Assembly (NCBI RefSeq): GCF_017068395.1 | Contig: NZ_CP070619.1 | Location: forward strand, 6,882,001 to 6,946,000 | Direction: 5' to 3' | Length of the DNA stretch: 64,000 nucleotides | Source of the DNA: Rhodococcus pseudokoreensis | Lineage (GTDB): Bacteria; Actinomycetota; Actinomycetes; Mycobacteriales; Mycobacteriaceae | Part shown: positions 1-8,267 of the stretch, piece after piece | Layout of the letters: every line of letters begins with the position of its first letter | Numbering within the stretch: position 1 is the stretch's first letter | Notes under the pieces: model-generated | Told to the model about the DNA's origin: nothing | What the model saw: the letters and a program-made list of their open reading frames with translations, nothing else | Database searches by the model: none | Program-made: the position numbers and the translations under genes

Positions 1-260
1 GTCTGCCCGTCAACATCGTCGCCGTGGTGTGGGGAATCGGTATGGCCGTCAACCTCGCCTGGCCGCGCGAAGCCGTCTACGGGGAGCCTTGGTACAACAC
101 GTGGGGCGCCTTCGTCTACATCGGCGTCATCCTCGGGCTCGGACTGCTGTGGTACCTCACCACCGGCAGGCACCACATCGGGACCTTGACGTCACACTCC
201 GCGGCCGCGGCACCGGCCGCACCGCAATCCGAACCGATCGACAAGGAGCTTGCTCGATGA
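1..260 (+). CDS. C-terminal end of an APC-type amino acid permease (partial)
   Basis: The window opens inside this gene; the readable frame starts at base 3 and ends in TGA at 258-260. The 85 visible residues contain one clear hydrophobic helix near the start, a loop rich in W and Y, a second helix (YIGVILGLGLLWYLTTGR) and a polar, alanine-rich cytoplasmic tail ending in KELAR. A double-helix end with a short polar tail is typical of APC-superfamily amino acid/amine permeases, but too little is visible to name a substrate. Its stop overlaps the ATG of the GMC oxidoreductase by four bases (ATGA), so the two are probably translationally coupled. Permease plus GMC flavoprotein suggests uptake and oxidation of one alcohol-type substrate such as an amino alcohol; this is inference. 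Confidence 0.6.
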   Translation, partial: LPVNIVAVVWGIGMAVNLAWPREAVYGEPWYNTWGAFVYIGVILGLGLLWYLTTGRHHIGTLTSHSAAAAPAAPQSEPIDKELAR

Positions 261-1879
261 CCGAAAGTGAACCGCGGAGCACTGCACTGGAATTCGATTA
301 CGTGATCGCGGGTGGCGGCAGCGCGGGGTGCGTCCTCGCGGCCCGCCTGAGTGAGGATCCGTCGGTGACGGTGTGCCTGCTGGAGGCCGGCCCGTCGGAC
401 GTCGGTGACCGCAACATTCTCGAACTGTCCCAGTGGATGCACCTGCTCGATTCCGGGTACGACTGGGACTACCCGGTCGAGCCGCAGGAGCGGGGCAACA
501 GCTTCATGCGGCACGCACGGGCCAAGGTCCTCGGCGGGTGCTCGTCGCACAATTCGTGTATTGCGTTCTGGCCGCCGGCCGAGGTGCTCGACGACTGGGA
601 GGCGATGGGTGCGTCGGGGTGGGGTGCGCGCGACATCCTGCCGTACGTCGGCCGGTTGGAGAACAACGACGCCCCCGGCGACGGCCACGGTCGCAGCGGT
701 CCGGTGCGGCTGCGCGACGTCCCGCCGAACGATCCGTGCGGCCACGCGGTCCTGGACGCCGCCGCCGCGGTCGGGTTGCCGACGGTCGCGTTCAACCGCG
801 GCGGAACGGTGCTGAACGGGGCGGGGTGGTTCCAGATCAACGCGTCCGAGGACGGCACCCGGATGTCGTCGTCGCACGCCTACCTGCACCCGATCCTCGG
901 GTCCCGCCCCAACCTGGAGGTCCGGACCGGCTGCTGGGTCAGCGAGATCCTGTTCGACGAGCAGCAGACGGCGACGGGCGTGCGCTACCAGCGCCCCGAC
1001 CTCACCGGGTACGACACGGTGTCCGCGCGACGCGAGGTGATCGTCACCGCGGGCGCCATCGACACCCCGAAGTTGCTGATGCTCTCCGGTATCGGTCCGG
1101 CGGGGCATCTCGCGGAGTTCGGCATTCCCGTCCGCGTCGATTCGCCCGGTGTCGGGCAGAACCTCGACGACCACGTCGAGGGTCTCGTCTTCTGGGAGGC
1201 GTCCCGGCCGATGGTGACCGAGTCGACGCAGTGGTGGGAGATCGGACTGTTCGCCACCACCGAGGAGGGGCTGAACCATCCGGACCTGATGATGCATTAC
1301 GGCAGCGTGCCGTTCGACATGAACACCCTCCGGTGGGGGTACCCCACCACGGACAACGGATTCTGTTTGACGCCCAACGTCACGCAGGGCCGTTCACGTG
1401 GCACGGTGCGGCTGCGCTCGCGCGACTTCCGCGACCGCGCGAAGGTCGATCCCCGGTACTTCACCGACAGTGAGGGCCACGACGACCGGGTGATGCTGTC
1501 CGGGGTGAAGCTGGCCCGCACCATTGCCGAGCAGAAGGCGCTGCGCGGGTGGATCGCCCGCGAACTGGCGCCGGGACCGGATGCGGTGACCGACGACGAG
1601 ATCCTCGACTACATCCACAAGACCCACAACACGGTGTATCACCCGGCGGGCACGGCTCGGATGGGTCGTGTCGACGATCCGATGGCGGTGCTCGATCCGG
1701 AACTGCGGGTCAAGGGGGTGCGGGGACTGCGGGTGGTGGACGCGTCCGCGATGCCGAAACTGCCGCATGTCAACCCGAACATCACGGTCATGACGATGGC
1801 CGAGCGCTGCGCGGACCTGCTGCGCGGTCGCGTGGGGGCCGGGCTGCAGCCGGCGGTGGCTACGCTGTCCGAGGTCTGA
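257..1879 (+). CDS. GMC-family FAD-dependent oxidoreductase (choline dehydrogenase-like)
   Basis: Predicted 540-residue flavoprotein oxidising a primary alcohol to an aldehyde. Residues 15-30 hold the Rossmann FAD-binding motif (AGGGSAGCVLAARL). The first GMC signature lies around 88-100 (KVLGGCSSHNS) and the second is GAIDTPKLLMLSGIGP. The active-site His is in YHPAGT near 462 and the second catalytic pair in HVNPN near 504-506. Length is normal for the bacterial choline/alcohol dehydrogenase branch. The ATG at 257 is chosen because it overlaps the permease stop and has AAGGAG nine bases upstream inside the permease; an in-frame ATG upstream at 29 would lie almost wholly inside the permease gene. 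The 3' end overlaps the convergent hydrolase by 20 bases. Choline, another amino alcohol or a polyethylene-glycol-type alcohol are all possible substrates. Confidence 0.85.
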   Translation: MTESEPRSTALEFDYVIAGGGSAGCVLAARLSEDPSVTVCLLEAGPSDVGDRNILELSQWMHLLDSGYDWDYPVEPQERGNSFMRHARAKVLGGCSSHNSCIAFWPPAEVLDDWEAMGASGWGARDILPYVGRLENNDAPGDGHGRSGPVRLRDVPPNDPCGHAVLDAAAAVGLPTVAFNRGGTVLNGAGWFQINASEDGTRMSSSHAYLHPILGSRPNLEVRTGCWVSEILFDEQQTATGVRYQRPDLTGYDTVSARREVIVTAGAIDTPKLLMLSGIGPAGHLAEFGIPVRVDSPGVGQNLDDHVEGLVFWEASRPMVTESTQWWEIGLFATTEEGLNHPDLMMHYGSVPFDMNTLRWGYPTTDNGFCLTPNVTQGRSRGTVRLRSRDFRDRAKVDPRYFTDSEGHDDRVMLSGVKLARTIAEQKALRGWIARELAPGPDAVTDDEILDYIHKTHNTVYHPAGTARMGRVDDPMAVLDPELRVKGVRGLRVVDASAMPKLPHVNPNITVMTMAERCADLLRGRVGAGLQPAVATLSEV

Positions 1880-2963
1880 TCCGGGCATCGACCGCCCCGG
1901 CGATCCTCCGCCAGATCTCGCTCGCGGGATCGATGACGGCGAAGTGATCGCCGGGGCCCTCGATCAGGGTGACGTCGTCGCGGGTCTCCGCTGCGGTCGC
2001 CTGGTATTCCCTGCTCATCTCCACGAGGTCCGGCTCGTCGCCCACGGCGCACGCGACGAGTTGCGGGACACCGAGCGGCAGCCGATGGAGCGGCGACGAC
2101 CGCTCGTACGTCGCCCGATCTTCCGCCCAACGGACGCCGACGGCGTTCGCGACCGCACCCTCGCCGAGCCGGCGTTCGTCGGCGAGCCGCAGATTCAGCA
2201 CCCCGGCGAGGCTGACCGCCAGCGCGGGACGTACCGCCGCCCGGTCGGCGACAGCGTCGGCGGCGGCGCGCAGGGCGAGCTGACCGCCGGCCGAGTGGCC
2301 GAGGATCACGACGCGCCCCGGATCACCCTCCGGGACGGACCCGGCGGCTTGCAGGGCGGCGGCGACGTCGGACGTCATCGCTGCCCATCTATCTTCGGTG
2401 GGGCGCCGGTACTCGACGTTCCACGTCACGTACCCGCGGGCTGTCAGGTCCACCGCCAGACCGTCCATCAGGTCGAATTCCCAACGGGGACGCCAATATC
2501 CGCCGTGGATCAGCACGGCGACGGGGAACGGTCCGGTGCCGTCCGGGACCCGGAGTTCGGCGCGCTGGTCGGGGTCGTCGCCGTAGCGGACGATCGTCCC
2601 GGGGTGGAAACGGTGGTGGTACCAGCTGTCGACGGCGAACCGCAGTCCGTCGAGTCCCCGCCCGCGGATGTGGGCCCGGATGCCGTCGGAGCGGTCCGGC
2701 TCGCAGTCCCCGAAATCGACGCGGATCGCCCCGCAGGCCGGTGCGGTGAACGACGCTCCGGCGCCGCGCACGACGACGAACTCTCCCCGGCCCGCCGCCG
2801 TCCGCACGGCGCGCTGCAGATCCGCGGTGTCCGCGGCGAACGTCACCTCGCCAGTGAGGCCGCGGGCACCCAGCGCCCGGCCGAGGAGTTCCGCGGCGGT
2901 TCCCCTGTGCGCGACGGTCCCGGGTGCGAAGACGACGTCGAGTCGGCGAGCAGATTCGGTCAC
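1860..2963 (-). CDS. Alpha/beta hydrolase with an extra N-terminal domain
   Basis: The C-terminal about 250 residues are an alpha/beta hydrolase of the esterase/kynurenine-formamidase type: oxyanion motif HGGYW, nucleophile elbow GHSAGG, and a C-terminal GDHFAVID carrying the catalytic His. The N-terminal about 110 residues are not hydrolase; they form an alpha/beta segment (FAPGTVAHRG ... VVVRGAGASF ... IRVDFGDC) faintly like type II dehydroquinate dehydratase, which I cannot confirm. I chose the GTG at 2963 (367 aa): an in-frame ATG at 3044 would leave only 20 bases to the divergent gene at 3065, too little for two promoters. It converges on and overlaps the GMC gene by 20 bases. Cytoplasmic; substrate unknown, an ester or formamide is likely. 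Confidence 0.72.
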   Translation of the reverse strand: MTESARRLDVVFAPGTVAHRGTAAELLGRALGARGLTGEVTFAADTADLQRAVRTAAGRGEFVVVRGAGASFTAPACGAIRVDFGDCEPDRSDGIRAHIRGRGLDGLRFAVDSWYHHRFHPGTIVRYGDDPDQRAELRVPDGTGPFPVAVLIHGGYWRPRWEFDLMDGLAVDLTARGYVTWNVEYRRPTEDRWAAMTSDVAAALQAAGSVPEGDPGRVVILGHSAGGQLALRAAADAVADRAAVRPALAVSLAGVLNLRLADERRLGEGAVANAVGVRWAEDRATYERSSPLHRLPLGVPQLVACAVGDEPDLVEMSREYQATAAETRDDVTLIEGPGDHFAVIDPASEIWRRIAGAVDARIRPRTA

Positions 2964-3064
2964 CGGGTCACCGTACGTACCCGTGAGGACATCTGGCGAG
3001 GGCACGGTGGGTGGTACTGGCGATCCCTGGGTAGCGGGCGGCAACAGGTTTAGCGTGGAGAGCT

Positions 3065-3937
3065 ATGGAACTTGGACTGCACATCGCCGACTTCACCTTT
3101 CCCGCCGGACCGTCGATCCTCTCGGACGACCTGCGCCGCATTGCCGTCACCGCAGAGGACGCGGGTTTCTCCAAGCTCAGCGTCATGGACCATCTCTGGC
3201 AGATCGAACCGGTAGGACCGATCGACACCGAGATGCTCGAGGCGTACACCACCCTCGGGTTCCTCGCTGCCGTCACTGAGAAGGTGGACCTGCTGGCCTG
3301 GGTCACCGCCACCGTCTATCGCGAGCCTGGCCTCCTCGCCAAGGCCGTGAGCACGCTCGACGTCCTGTCCAAGGGTCGCGCGTACCTCGGAATCGGCGCC
3401 GCCTGGAACGAGGACGAGAGTGTCGGACTCGGCCTCCACTTCCCGCCGACGGCCGAACGCTTCGAGCGACTCGAGGAGACACTGCAGATCTGCCTGCAGA
3501 TGTGGAGCGAGAACGACGGACCGTTCGAAGGCAAGCACTACCGGCTCGGCCGCACCATGAACGTGCCGCAGCCGCTACGGCGCCCACACCCGCCCATCCT
3601 CATCGGCGGCGGGGGTGAGAAGAAGACGCTTCGGATGGTCGCGCAGTACGCGCAGGCCTGCAACTTGTTCGGTGGACCCGAGGTCGCCCACAAGCTGGAA
3701 GTGCTGAGGGATCATTGCACCGCACTCGATACCGACTACGACGCCATCGAGAAGACCGTGATGTTCCCGCTCGACCCTGGTGCGGACGGGCAGAACGTGG
3801 ACACCTTGCTCGGTCAACTCGAGGGCCTGTCGAAGCTGGGCATCACCCACGTTCACGGATGGGTGCCGCAGGTCGCGTCGATCACGCCGCTCGAGATCCT
3901 GGGCGAACGCGTCGTCCCGGTGATCGAGGACTGGTGA
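3065..3937 (+). CDS. LLM-class F420-dependent oxidoreductase
   Basis: A 290-residue luciferase-like TIM-barrel protein. It begins with the family pattern of an N-terminal beta strand (LGLHIADF), then AEDAGFSKLSVMDHLW, and carries LAKAVSTLDVLSKGRAYLGIGAAWNEDE, which is the flavin/F420 phosphate-binding region in this family, and the later HPPILIGGGGEKKTLRMVAQYAQACN stretch seen in F420-dependent subgroups. It probably uses reduced F420 to reduce or oxidise a small organic substrate in the cytoplasm. The ATG follows a GGAGAGCT ribosome-binding site. It is transcribed away from the alpha/beta hydrolase and faces the FadD-like ligase tail to tail. Substrate unknown. Confidence 0.85.
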   Translation: MELGLHIADFTFPAGPSILSDDLRRIAVTAEDAGFSKLSVMDHLWQIEPVGPIDTEMLEAYTTLGFLAAVTEKVDLLAWVTATVYREPGLLAKAVSTLDVLSKGRAYLGIGAAWNEDESVGLGLHFPPTAERFERLEETLQICLQMWSENDGPFEGKHYRLGRTMNVPQPLRRPHPPILIGGGGEKKTLRMVAQYAQACNLFGGPEVAHKLEVLRDHCTALDTDYDAIEKTVMFPLDPGADGQNVDTLLGQLEGLSKLGITHVHGWVPQVASITPLEILGERVVPVIEDW

Positions 3938-3990
3938 ATCGCGTTCGCCGACACTGACCGGACTGTCTCCCGAACGAGACGTGGCCCCCT

Positions 3991-5565
3991 CTACCGCCCG
4001 GAGTCAACCGTTGCTGCGGCGGAGGACAGCTCGCGCTTGAGGAGCTTCCCGGTGGCTGTCATCGGCAGTACCGTGACGAATTCGACGGAGCGAGGGTACT
4101 TGTAGGCGGCGATTCGTTCCTTGCACCAGGTGATCAGTTCCGGTTCGGAAATCTGCGCGCCGGGTTCGGGGATGACGAACGCCTTGATCTCCTCGCCGTG
4201 CTGTTCGTGTGGGACACCGATGACTGCGGCGAGTGAGACCGCCGGGTGGGTGATGAGCATTTCTTCGATCTCGCGGGGGTACACGTTGAACCCTCCGCGG
4301 ACGATCATGTCTTTGGCGCGGTCGACGATGAAGTAGAAACCGTCTGCGTCGCGGCGGGCGAGATCGCCCGTGCGGAACCACCCGTGGTGCATGGCTTCGT
4401 CCGTCGCGTCCGGGCGATCGTAGTAGCCCTTCATGACGTTGTGGCCGCGGATCGCGATCTCGCCGACCGTGTCGGCGCCTTCGACGGTATTCCAGTCGGG
4501 GTCGATCAGGCGCACCTGTACGCCCCAGATCGGGACGCCGATCGAGCCGGCCCGCGGCGCCTGCTCCGGATCGCTGAACAGCGCGATGGGCGAGGTTTCC
4601 GACAGCCCGTAGGCCTCGAGAATCTGGACGCCGAATCGTGTTGCGAAACGCTCGAGGATTTCCACCGGCAGTGGTGCGCCCCCGGAGATCGCCTTGCGGA
4701 GGTTGGCGGCGATGCGGTCGACGTCGACCGCATCGTCGACCGCCCCGAGCAGCCCCCAGTACATCGTCGGCACACCCGCGAACATCGTGATCGACTCGCG
4801 TTCCATGATCTCCAGTGCCGCACCGGCCTCGAAGCGCGGCAGCAACACCAGCGTTGCGCCTACCGAGAACCCGGCGTTCATGTTGACCGTCTGCCCGAAC
4901 GAATGGAACAGCGGGAGAGTCGCCAGATGGGTGTCCGGCCGACTCGGGGAGTTGTCGAACAACCTGTTGGATGCGATGGCGTTCATCGTCATGTTCGAAT
5001 GGGTCAACTCGGCGCCCTTCGGCCGGCCGGTCGTTCCGCTCGTGTAGAGGATGACGGCGGTGTCGGTGGCCTCCCGCGCCACCGACTCGAACGCCGTGGA
5101 CTGGGCGGGAAGCACGGCCGACAGGTGTGTGATCCCCTCGACGTGGGTGTCGTCGTCCGTGCCGATCACGAACATCGTGTGGCACGAGGGCACCTCACCG
5201 AACGCCGCCCGTCCATACGTGCCGATCGGCAGATCCGCCCCGCCCTCGAAGCAGAAGTAGGCGGTGGCTCCACAGTCCTGCAGGTGGTAGGCGATCTCAC
5301 CGGACTTCAACAGGATGTTGAGCGGCACGACCACGGCACCCGCCTTGAGGATGCCGTAGTAGACGATCGGAAACCAGGGCAGGTTGGGGCAGGACATCGC
5401 CACCCGGTCGCCGGGCGTGATCCCGGATGCGACGAGGAGGTTCGCGATCTGGTTCGAGAGGGAGTCGGTCTCGGCGTACGTAAGCCGCTCCTCTCCCAGG
5501 ACCAGAGCGTCGCGACTCGGGTACTTGCGGGCCGAGTCTTCGAGGAACATGGACAGGTTGAGCAT
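3991..5565 (-). CDS. Acyl-CoA ligase, FadD-like (class I adenylate-forming)
   Basis: A 524-residue AMP-binding enzyme forming an acyl-CoA from a carboxylic acid, ATP and CoA via an acyl-adenylate. The P-loop-like A3 motif YTSGTTGRPKG is at 174-184, followed by GLSETS (A5), GWFRTGDLARRDADGF (A7), the hinge DRAKDMIVRGGFNVYPREIE and the catalytic Lys in TATGKLLKREL. Length and motifs fit medium/long-chain or aryl acid CoA ligases. It is the last gene of operon 1, 44 bases after the acetoacetyl-CoA synthetase stop, with GAGGGAA before its ATG. It may activate the starting acid or a product acid of the BKACE pathway; substrate cannot be read from sequence. Confidence 0.85.
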   Translation of the reverse strand: MLNLSMFLEDSARKYPSRDALVLGEERLTYAETDSLSNQIANLLVASGITPGDRVAMSCPNLPWFPIVYYGILKAGAVVVPLNILLKSGEIAYHLQDCGATAYFCFEGGADLPIGTYGRAAFGEVPSCHTMFVIGTDDDTHVEGITHLSAVLPAQSTAFESVAREATDTAVILYTSGTTGRPKGAELTHSNMTMNAIASNRLFDNSPSRPDTHLATLPLFHSFGQTVNMNAGFSVGATLVLLPRFEAGAALEIMERESITMFAGVPTMYWGLLGAVDDAVDVDRIAANLRKAISGGAPLPVEILERFATRFGVQILEAYGLSETSPIALFSDPEQAPRAGSIGVPIWGVQVRLIDPDWNTVEGADTVGEIAIRGHNVMKGYYDRPDATDEAMHHGWFRTGDLARRDADGFYFIVDRAKDMIVRGGFNVYPREIEEMLITHPAVSLAAVIGVPHEQHGEEIKAFVIPEPGAQISEPELITWCKERIAAYKYPRSVEFVTVLPMTATGKLLKRELSSAAATVDSGR

Positions 5566-5609
5566 CAGTTTCCCTCAGTGCCGTTGGAGTGTAGGTGGAT
5601 TCGCGGCGA

Positions 5610-7625
5610 TCACGGTGCCGTCGCGTAGTTGGTCTGCCGTACTTCCGCGAGGCGTTCGAAGAACCCGAGCAGTGACGGGTCGTCGATGCCGTCGGGATTG
5701 ACCACGTCCTCGACGCGGGCGCCCTGGAGCACCCGCTTGAGTGGCACCTCGATCTTCTTTCCGGTCCGGGTGTGTGGAATACCCGTGACCTCCAGCACGT
5801 CGTCGGGAACATGCCGTGGCGATACGTGATCGCGAATCGTCGAGCAGATCTTTCCGATCAGGATCTCGTCGAGGGTGTGCCCCGCGTGGAGGACGACGAA
5901 GAGCGGCATCCAGTACGAGCCGTCGGCTTCTTCGACACCGACGACCAGGGCTTCCGAAATTTCGGGGAGCGCTTCGACAGCGGAGTAGATGTCCGCGCTT
6001 CCCATCCGGACACCGTTGCGGTTGAGGGTCGAGTCCGACCGCCCGTGCACTGCGACGGTTCCGTCTTCGTAGATGGTGGCCCAGTCGCCTTGTCGCCAGA
6101 CGCCGGGGTAGGTGTCGAAGTAGGCATCGTGGTATTTCGCTCCGTCGGGGTCGTTCCACAGGGCGACGGGCATATTCGGAAGGGGCCTGGTGACGACGAG
6201 ATCACCGACGGTCCCGCGAACCGGGTTGCCGTTCATGTCCCACGTTTCGACGGCGACGCCGAGGCATCGCCCGGAGATCCGGCCGACACGGACCGGACGG
6301 GTCGGAACGGCGCCGACGAGGGCGCCGGCGATATCGGTGCCGCCGCTCATCGACCACAGAGGAATGTCGCCGACCTCGTCGTGCGCCCACCGGTACAGGT
6401 GCTCACTCAAAGGGGCTCCGGTGCAGCCGATTGCGCGTAGTCGCGACAGCGGGTGCTCGGCCTTCGGATGTACGTCGGCGTCGGCACACGTCTGAAGGTA
6501 GCCGGGGCTGGTGCCGAGAAAGGTGGCGCCGGTGTCGGCGACGAGCTTCCACAGCGAGTCCGTGCAGGGGTAGGTCGGTGCGCCGTTGTAGCACACGATC
6601 GACGCCCCCGAGAGCAGGACGGCGACCTGCATGTTCCACATCATCCAGCTCGTCGAGGTGTACCAGAGCACGCGGTCGTCCGGCGTGAGGTTCCAGTGCA
6701 GTCCCATTTGTTTGACGGTTTCGATCATGATGCCGCCGTGCCCGTGCACCAGCCCCTTCGGTCGACCTGTCGTTCCGGAGGAGAACAGCACCCACAGCGG
6801 GTGGTCGAAGTCGACGTCGGTGAAACCGGAGCGGGCTTCTCGACGTGCGATCGCCGCATCCCAGTCGTGCCATGCCTGCACAGTGCCGTCGAGTCGGGTA
6901 CGTGCCGACGTGTTGTCGGTGGAGGTGCGCTGCACGACAATCACATCCGTCACGGACGGAAGCCCGGCCGCGATCTGTCCGACCGCGTCGATGCGCGAAT
7001 GCTGACGGCCGGCATAGATGTATCCATCCGCGGCGATCAGGACCTTCGGCGACAGTTGCGAGAACCGGTCGACGACAGCATCCGGTGCGTAGTCCTGCCC
7101 GACCGATGCCCAGGTTGCGCCGAGCGTCGCCGCGGCAAGGAAGGCGATGACGGATTCTGCGGTGTTGGGCAGGTACCCCACGACCACATCTCCGCTGCCG
7201 ACCGCGAGGGCTTCGAGCTCGGCCGCCAGCGTGAGCACCTGCTCACGTAGTTCCGACCTGGTCAGTGTCCGGACAACACCCGATTCTTCCGCGGCCACGA
7301 TTGCGACGGCGTCCGGGTCGCCCCGGTCGAGCAGGACCCGCGCAAAGTTGATCCGTGCACCCGGGAACCAGCGGGTGCCGGGCATCTGATCGTCGAGTAG
7401 AACTGCGTCGTAGTCACTTTCACTGTCGATTCCGAAGAAGTCCCACACCGACGACCAGAATCCCTCGAGATCGGTGACGGACCACTGCCAGAGCTCCTCG
7501 TAGTCGTCGACCTCGACACCCCGAGCGTCGCGAACATACTCGACGAACCTGGTGAGAGTGGTATCGGCGCGCTCGGCCGAGTCGGGGCTCCACAGGATTC
7601 CACCTGGTGAATCAGCGGACTGCAT
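5610..7625 (-). CDS. Acetoacetate--CoA ligase, copy 1
   Basis: A 671-residue acetoacetyl-CoA synthetase: ATP + acetoacetate + CoA gives acetoacetyl-CoA + AMP + PPi. The N-terminal cap (LWSPDSAERADTTLTRF, FWSSVWDFF) is diagnostic for this subfamily; the adenylation motif FSSGTTGRPKG lies at 281-291 and the C-terminal PHTRTGKKIEVPLKR carries the catalytic Lys. The ATG at 7625 is preferred to an upstream ATG at 7655 because AAAGGAC sits just before it and the shorter protein matches copy 2 (670 aa). It sits 48 bases after hydrolase 1 in operon 1. Acetoacetate is exactly the by-product expected of the BKACE enzyme encoded upstream, so this enzyme probably recovers that carbon. Confidence 0.92.
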   Translation of the reverse strand: MQSADSPGGILWSPDSAERADTTLTRFVEYVRDARGVEVDDYEELWQWSVTDLEGFWSSVWDFFGIDSESDYDAVLLDDQMPGTRWFPGARINFARVLLDRGDPDAVAIVAAEESGVVRTLTRSELREQVLTLAAELEALAVGSGDVVVGYLPNTAESVIAFLAAATLGATWASVGQDYAPDAVVDRFSQLSPKVLIAADGYIYAGRQHSRIDAVGQIAAGLPSVTDVIVVQRTSTDNTSARTRLDGTVQAWHDWDAAIARREARSGFTDVDFDHPLWVLFSSGTTGRPKGLVHGHGGIMIETVKQMGLHWNLTPDDRVLWYTSTSWMMWNMQVAVLLSGASIVCYNGAPTYPCTDSLWKLVADTGATFLGTSPGYLQTCADADVHPKAEHPLSRLRAIGCTGAPLSEHLYRWAHDEVGDIPLWSMSGGTDIAGALVGAVPTRPVRVGRISGRCLGVAVETWDMNGNPVRGTVGDLVVTRPLPNMPVALWNDPDGAKYHDAYFDTYPGVWRQGDWATIYEDGTVAVHGRSDSTLNRNGVRMGSADIYSAVEALPEISEALVVGVEEADGSYWMPLFVVLHAGHTLDEILIGKICSTIRDHVSPRHVPDDVLEVTGIPHTRTGKKIEVPLKRVLQGARVEDVVNPDGIDDPSLLGFFERLAEVRQTNYATAP

Positions 7626-7673
7626 GGATGTCCTTTCCGGATGAGGTCGTCTCATCGTTGTGTCCTGCGGGTG

Positions 7674-8267
7674 CTACGAGCCGACGGTCGCCGCAGCAGC
7701 TGTGAGTTCTTCGATCAATTCGACGGCGGCGGGCCACTCGCCGTATCCCGACGCGGGGTTGAGGTGCCCGACCTCGCCCAGGTTCACCAGCCGGCTACCC
7801 CAGGCATCGGCGAGTCGGGCCACGGCCGCGTAACTCGCGAGGGGGTCGTTGGTGCCGGCGGCGACGATGCTCGGGAAGGGAAGTGGTCCGCGGGGTACCG
7901 GGGTCCAGCCCAGTTCCGTGAGAGCCTGAGGGGACAGATTGCCGGCGGGCAGGGGAGCCTCGAGGTCGGGTGGCGCGGCGAGCAGTGCGCCCGCGATGCG
8001 ATCGGTGCCGGGGTGACGTTGCGCCCAGTGGGCCGTGATCACCACACCGGCGCTGTGTGCCACGAGGAGCGCGCGGCCGGGTACGGCCGCCAAGGTCTCG
8101 TCGAGTGCTGCCATCCGGTCGTCCAGGCTGGCATTGCTGTCGCTGCTGACCGGGACGGTGAGGGTGCCGGCGATTGTGGTGGCGAGGATCGTCTGCCAGT
8201 GTTCTTCGACGTGTCCGCGAAGTCCGGGGACGATCACGATCGTCGGTCCACTCTCGTTCGTCGTCAT
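7674..8267 (-). CDS. RBBP9/YdeN-type alpha/beta serine hydrolase, copy 1
   Basis: A 197-residue small single-domain hydrolase. The start region reads IVIVPGLRGHVEEHWQ, the nucleophile elbow is LLVAHSAGVV, and the C-terminal catalytic His is in GEVGHLNPASGYGEW; these are characteristic of the Ser_hydrolase (PF06821, RBBP9/YdeN) family. Its ATG overlaps the stop of MFS1 by four bases, so the two are translationally coupled. A paralogue (19139-19735) occupies the same place before acetoacetyl-CoA synthetase 2, so the hydrolase is a fixed part of the pathway. It could hydrolyse an ester, lactone or acyl-CoA intermediate; that role is inferred only from context. Confidence 0.82.
   Translation of the reverse strand: MTTNESGPTIVIVPGLRGHVEEHWQTILATTIAGTLTVPVSSDSNASLDDRMAALDETLAAVPGRALLVAHSAGVVITAHWAQRHPGTDRIAGALLAAPPDLEAPLPAGNLSPQALTELGWTPVPRGPLPFPSIVAAGTNDPLASYAAVARLADAWGSRLVNLGEVGHLNPASGYGEWPAAVELIEELTAAAATVGS

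Noticed and set aside
1944..3053. 369-codon plus-strand frame opposite the alpha/beta hydrolase
   Set aside because: The minus strand carries HGGYW and GHSAGG motifs; the plus frame has none.
4246..5628. 460-codon plus-strand open frame
   Set aside because: Antisense shadow of the FadD-like ligase; no motif and composition typical of a shadow.
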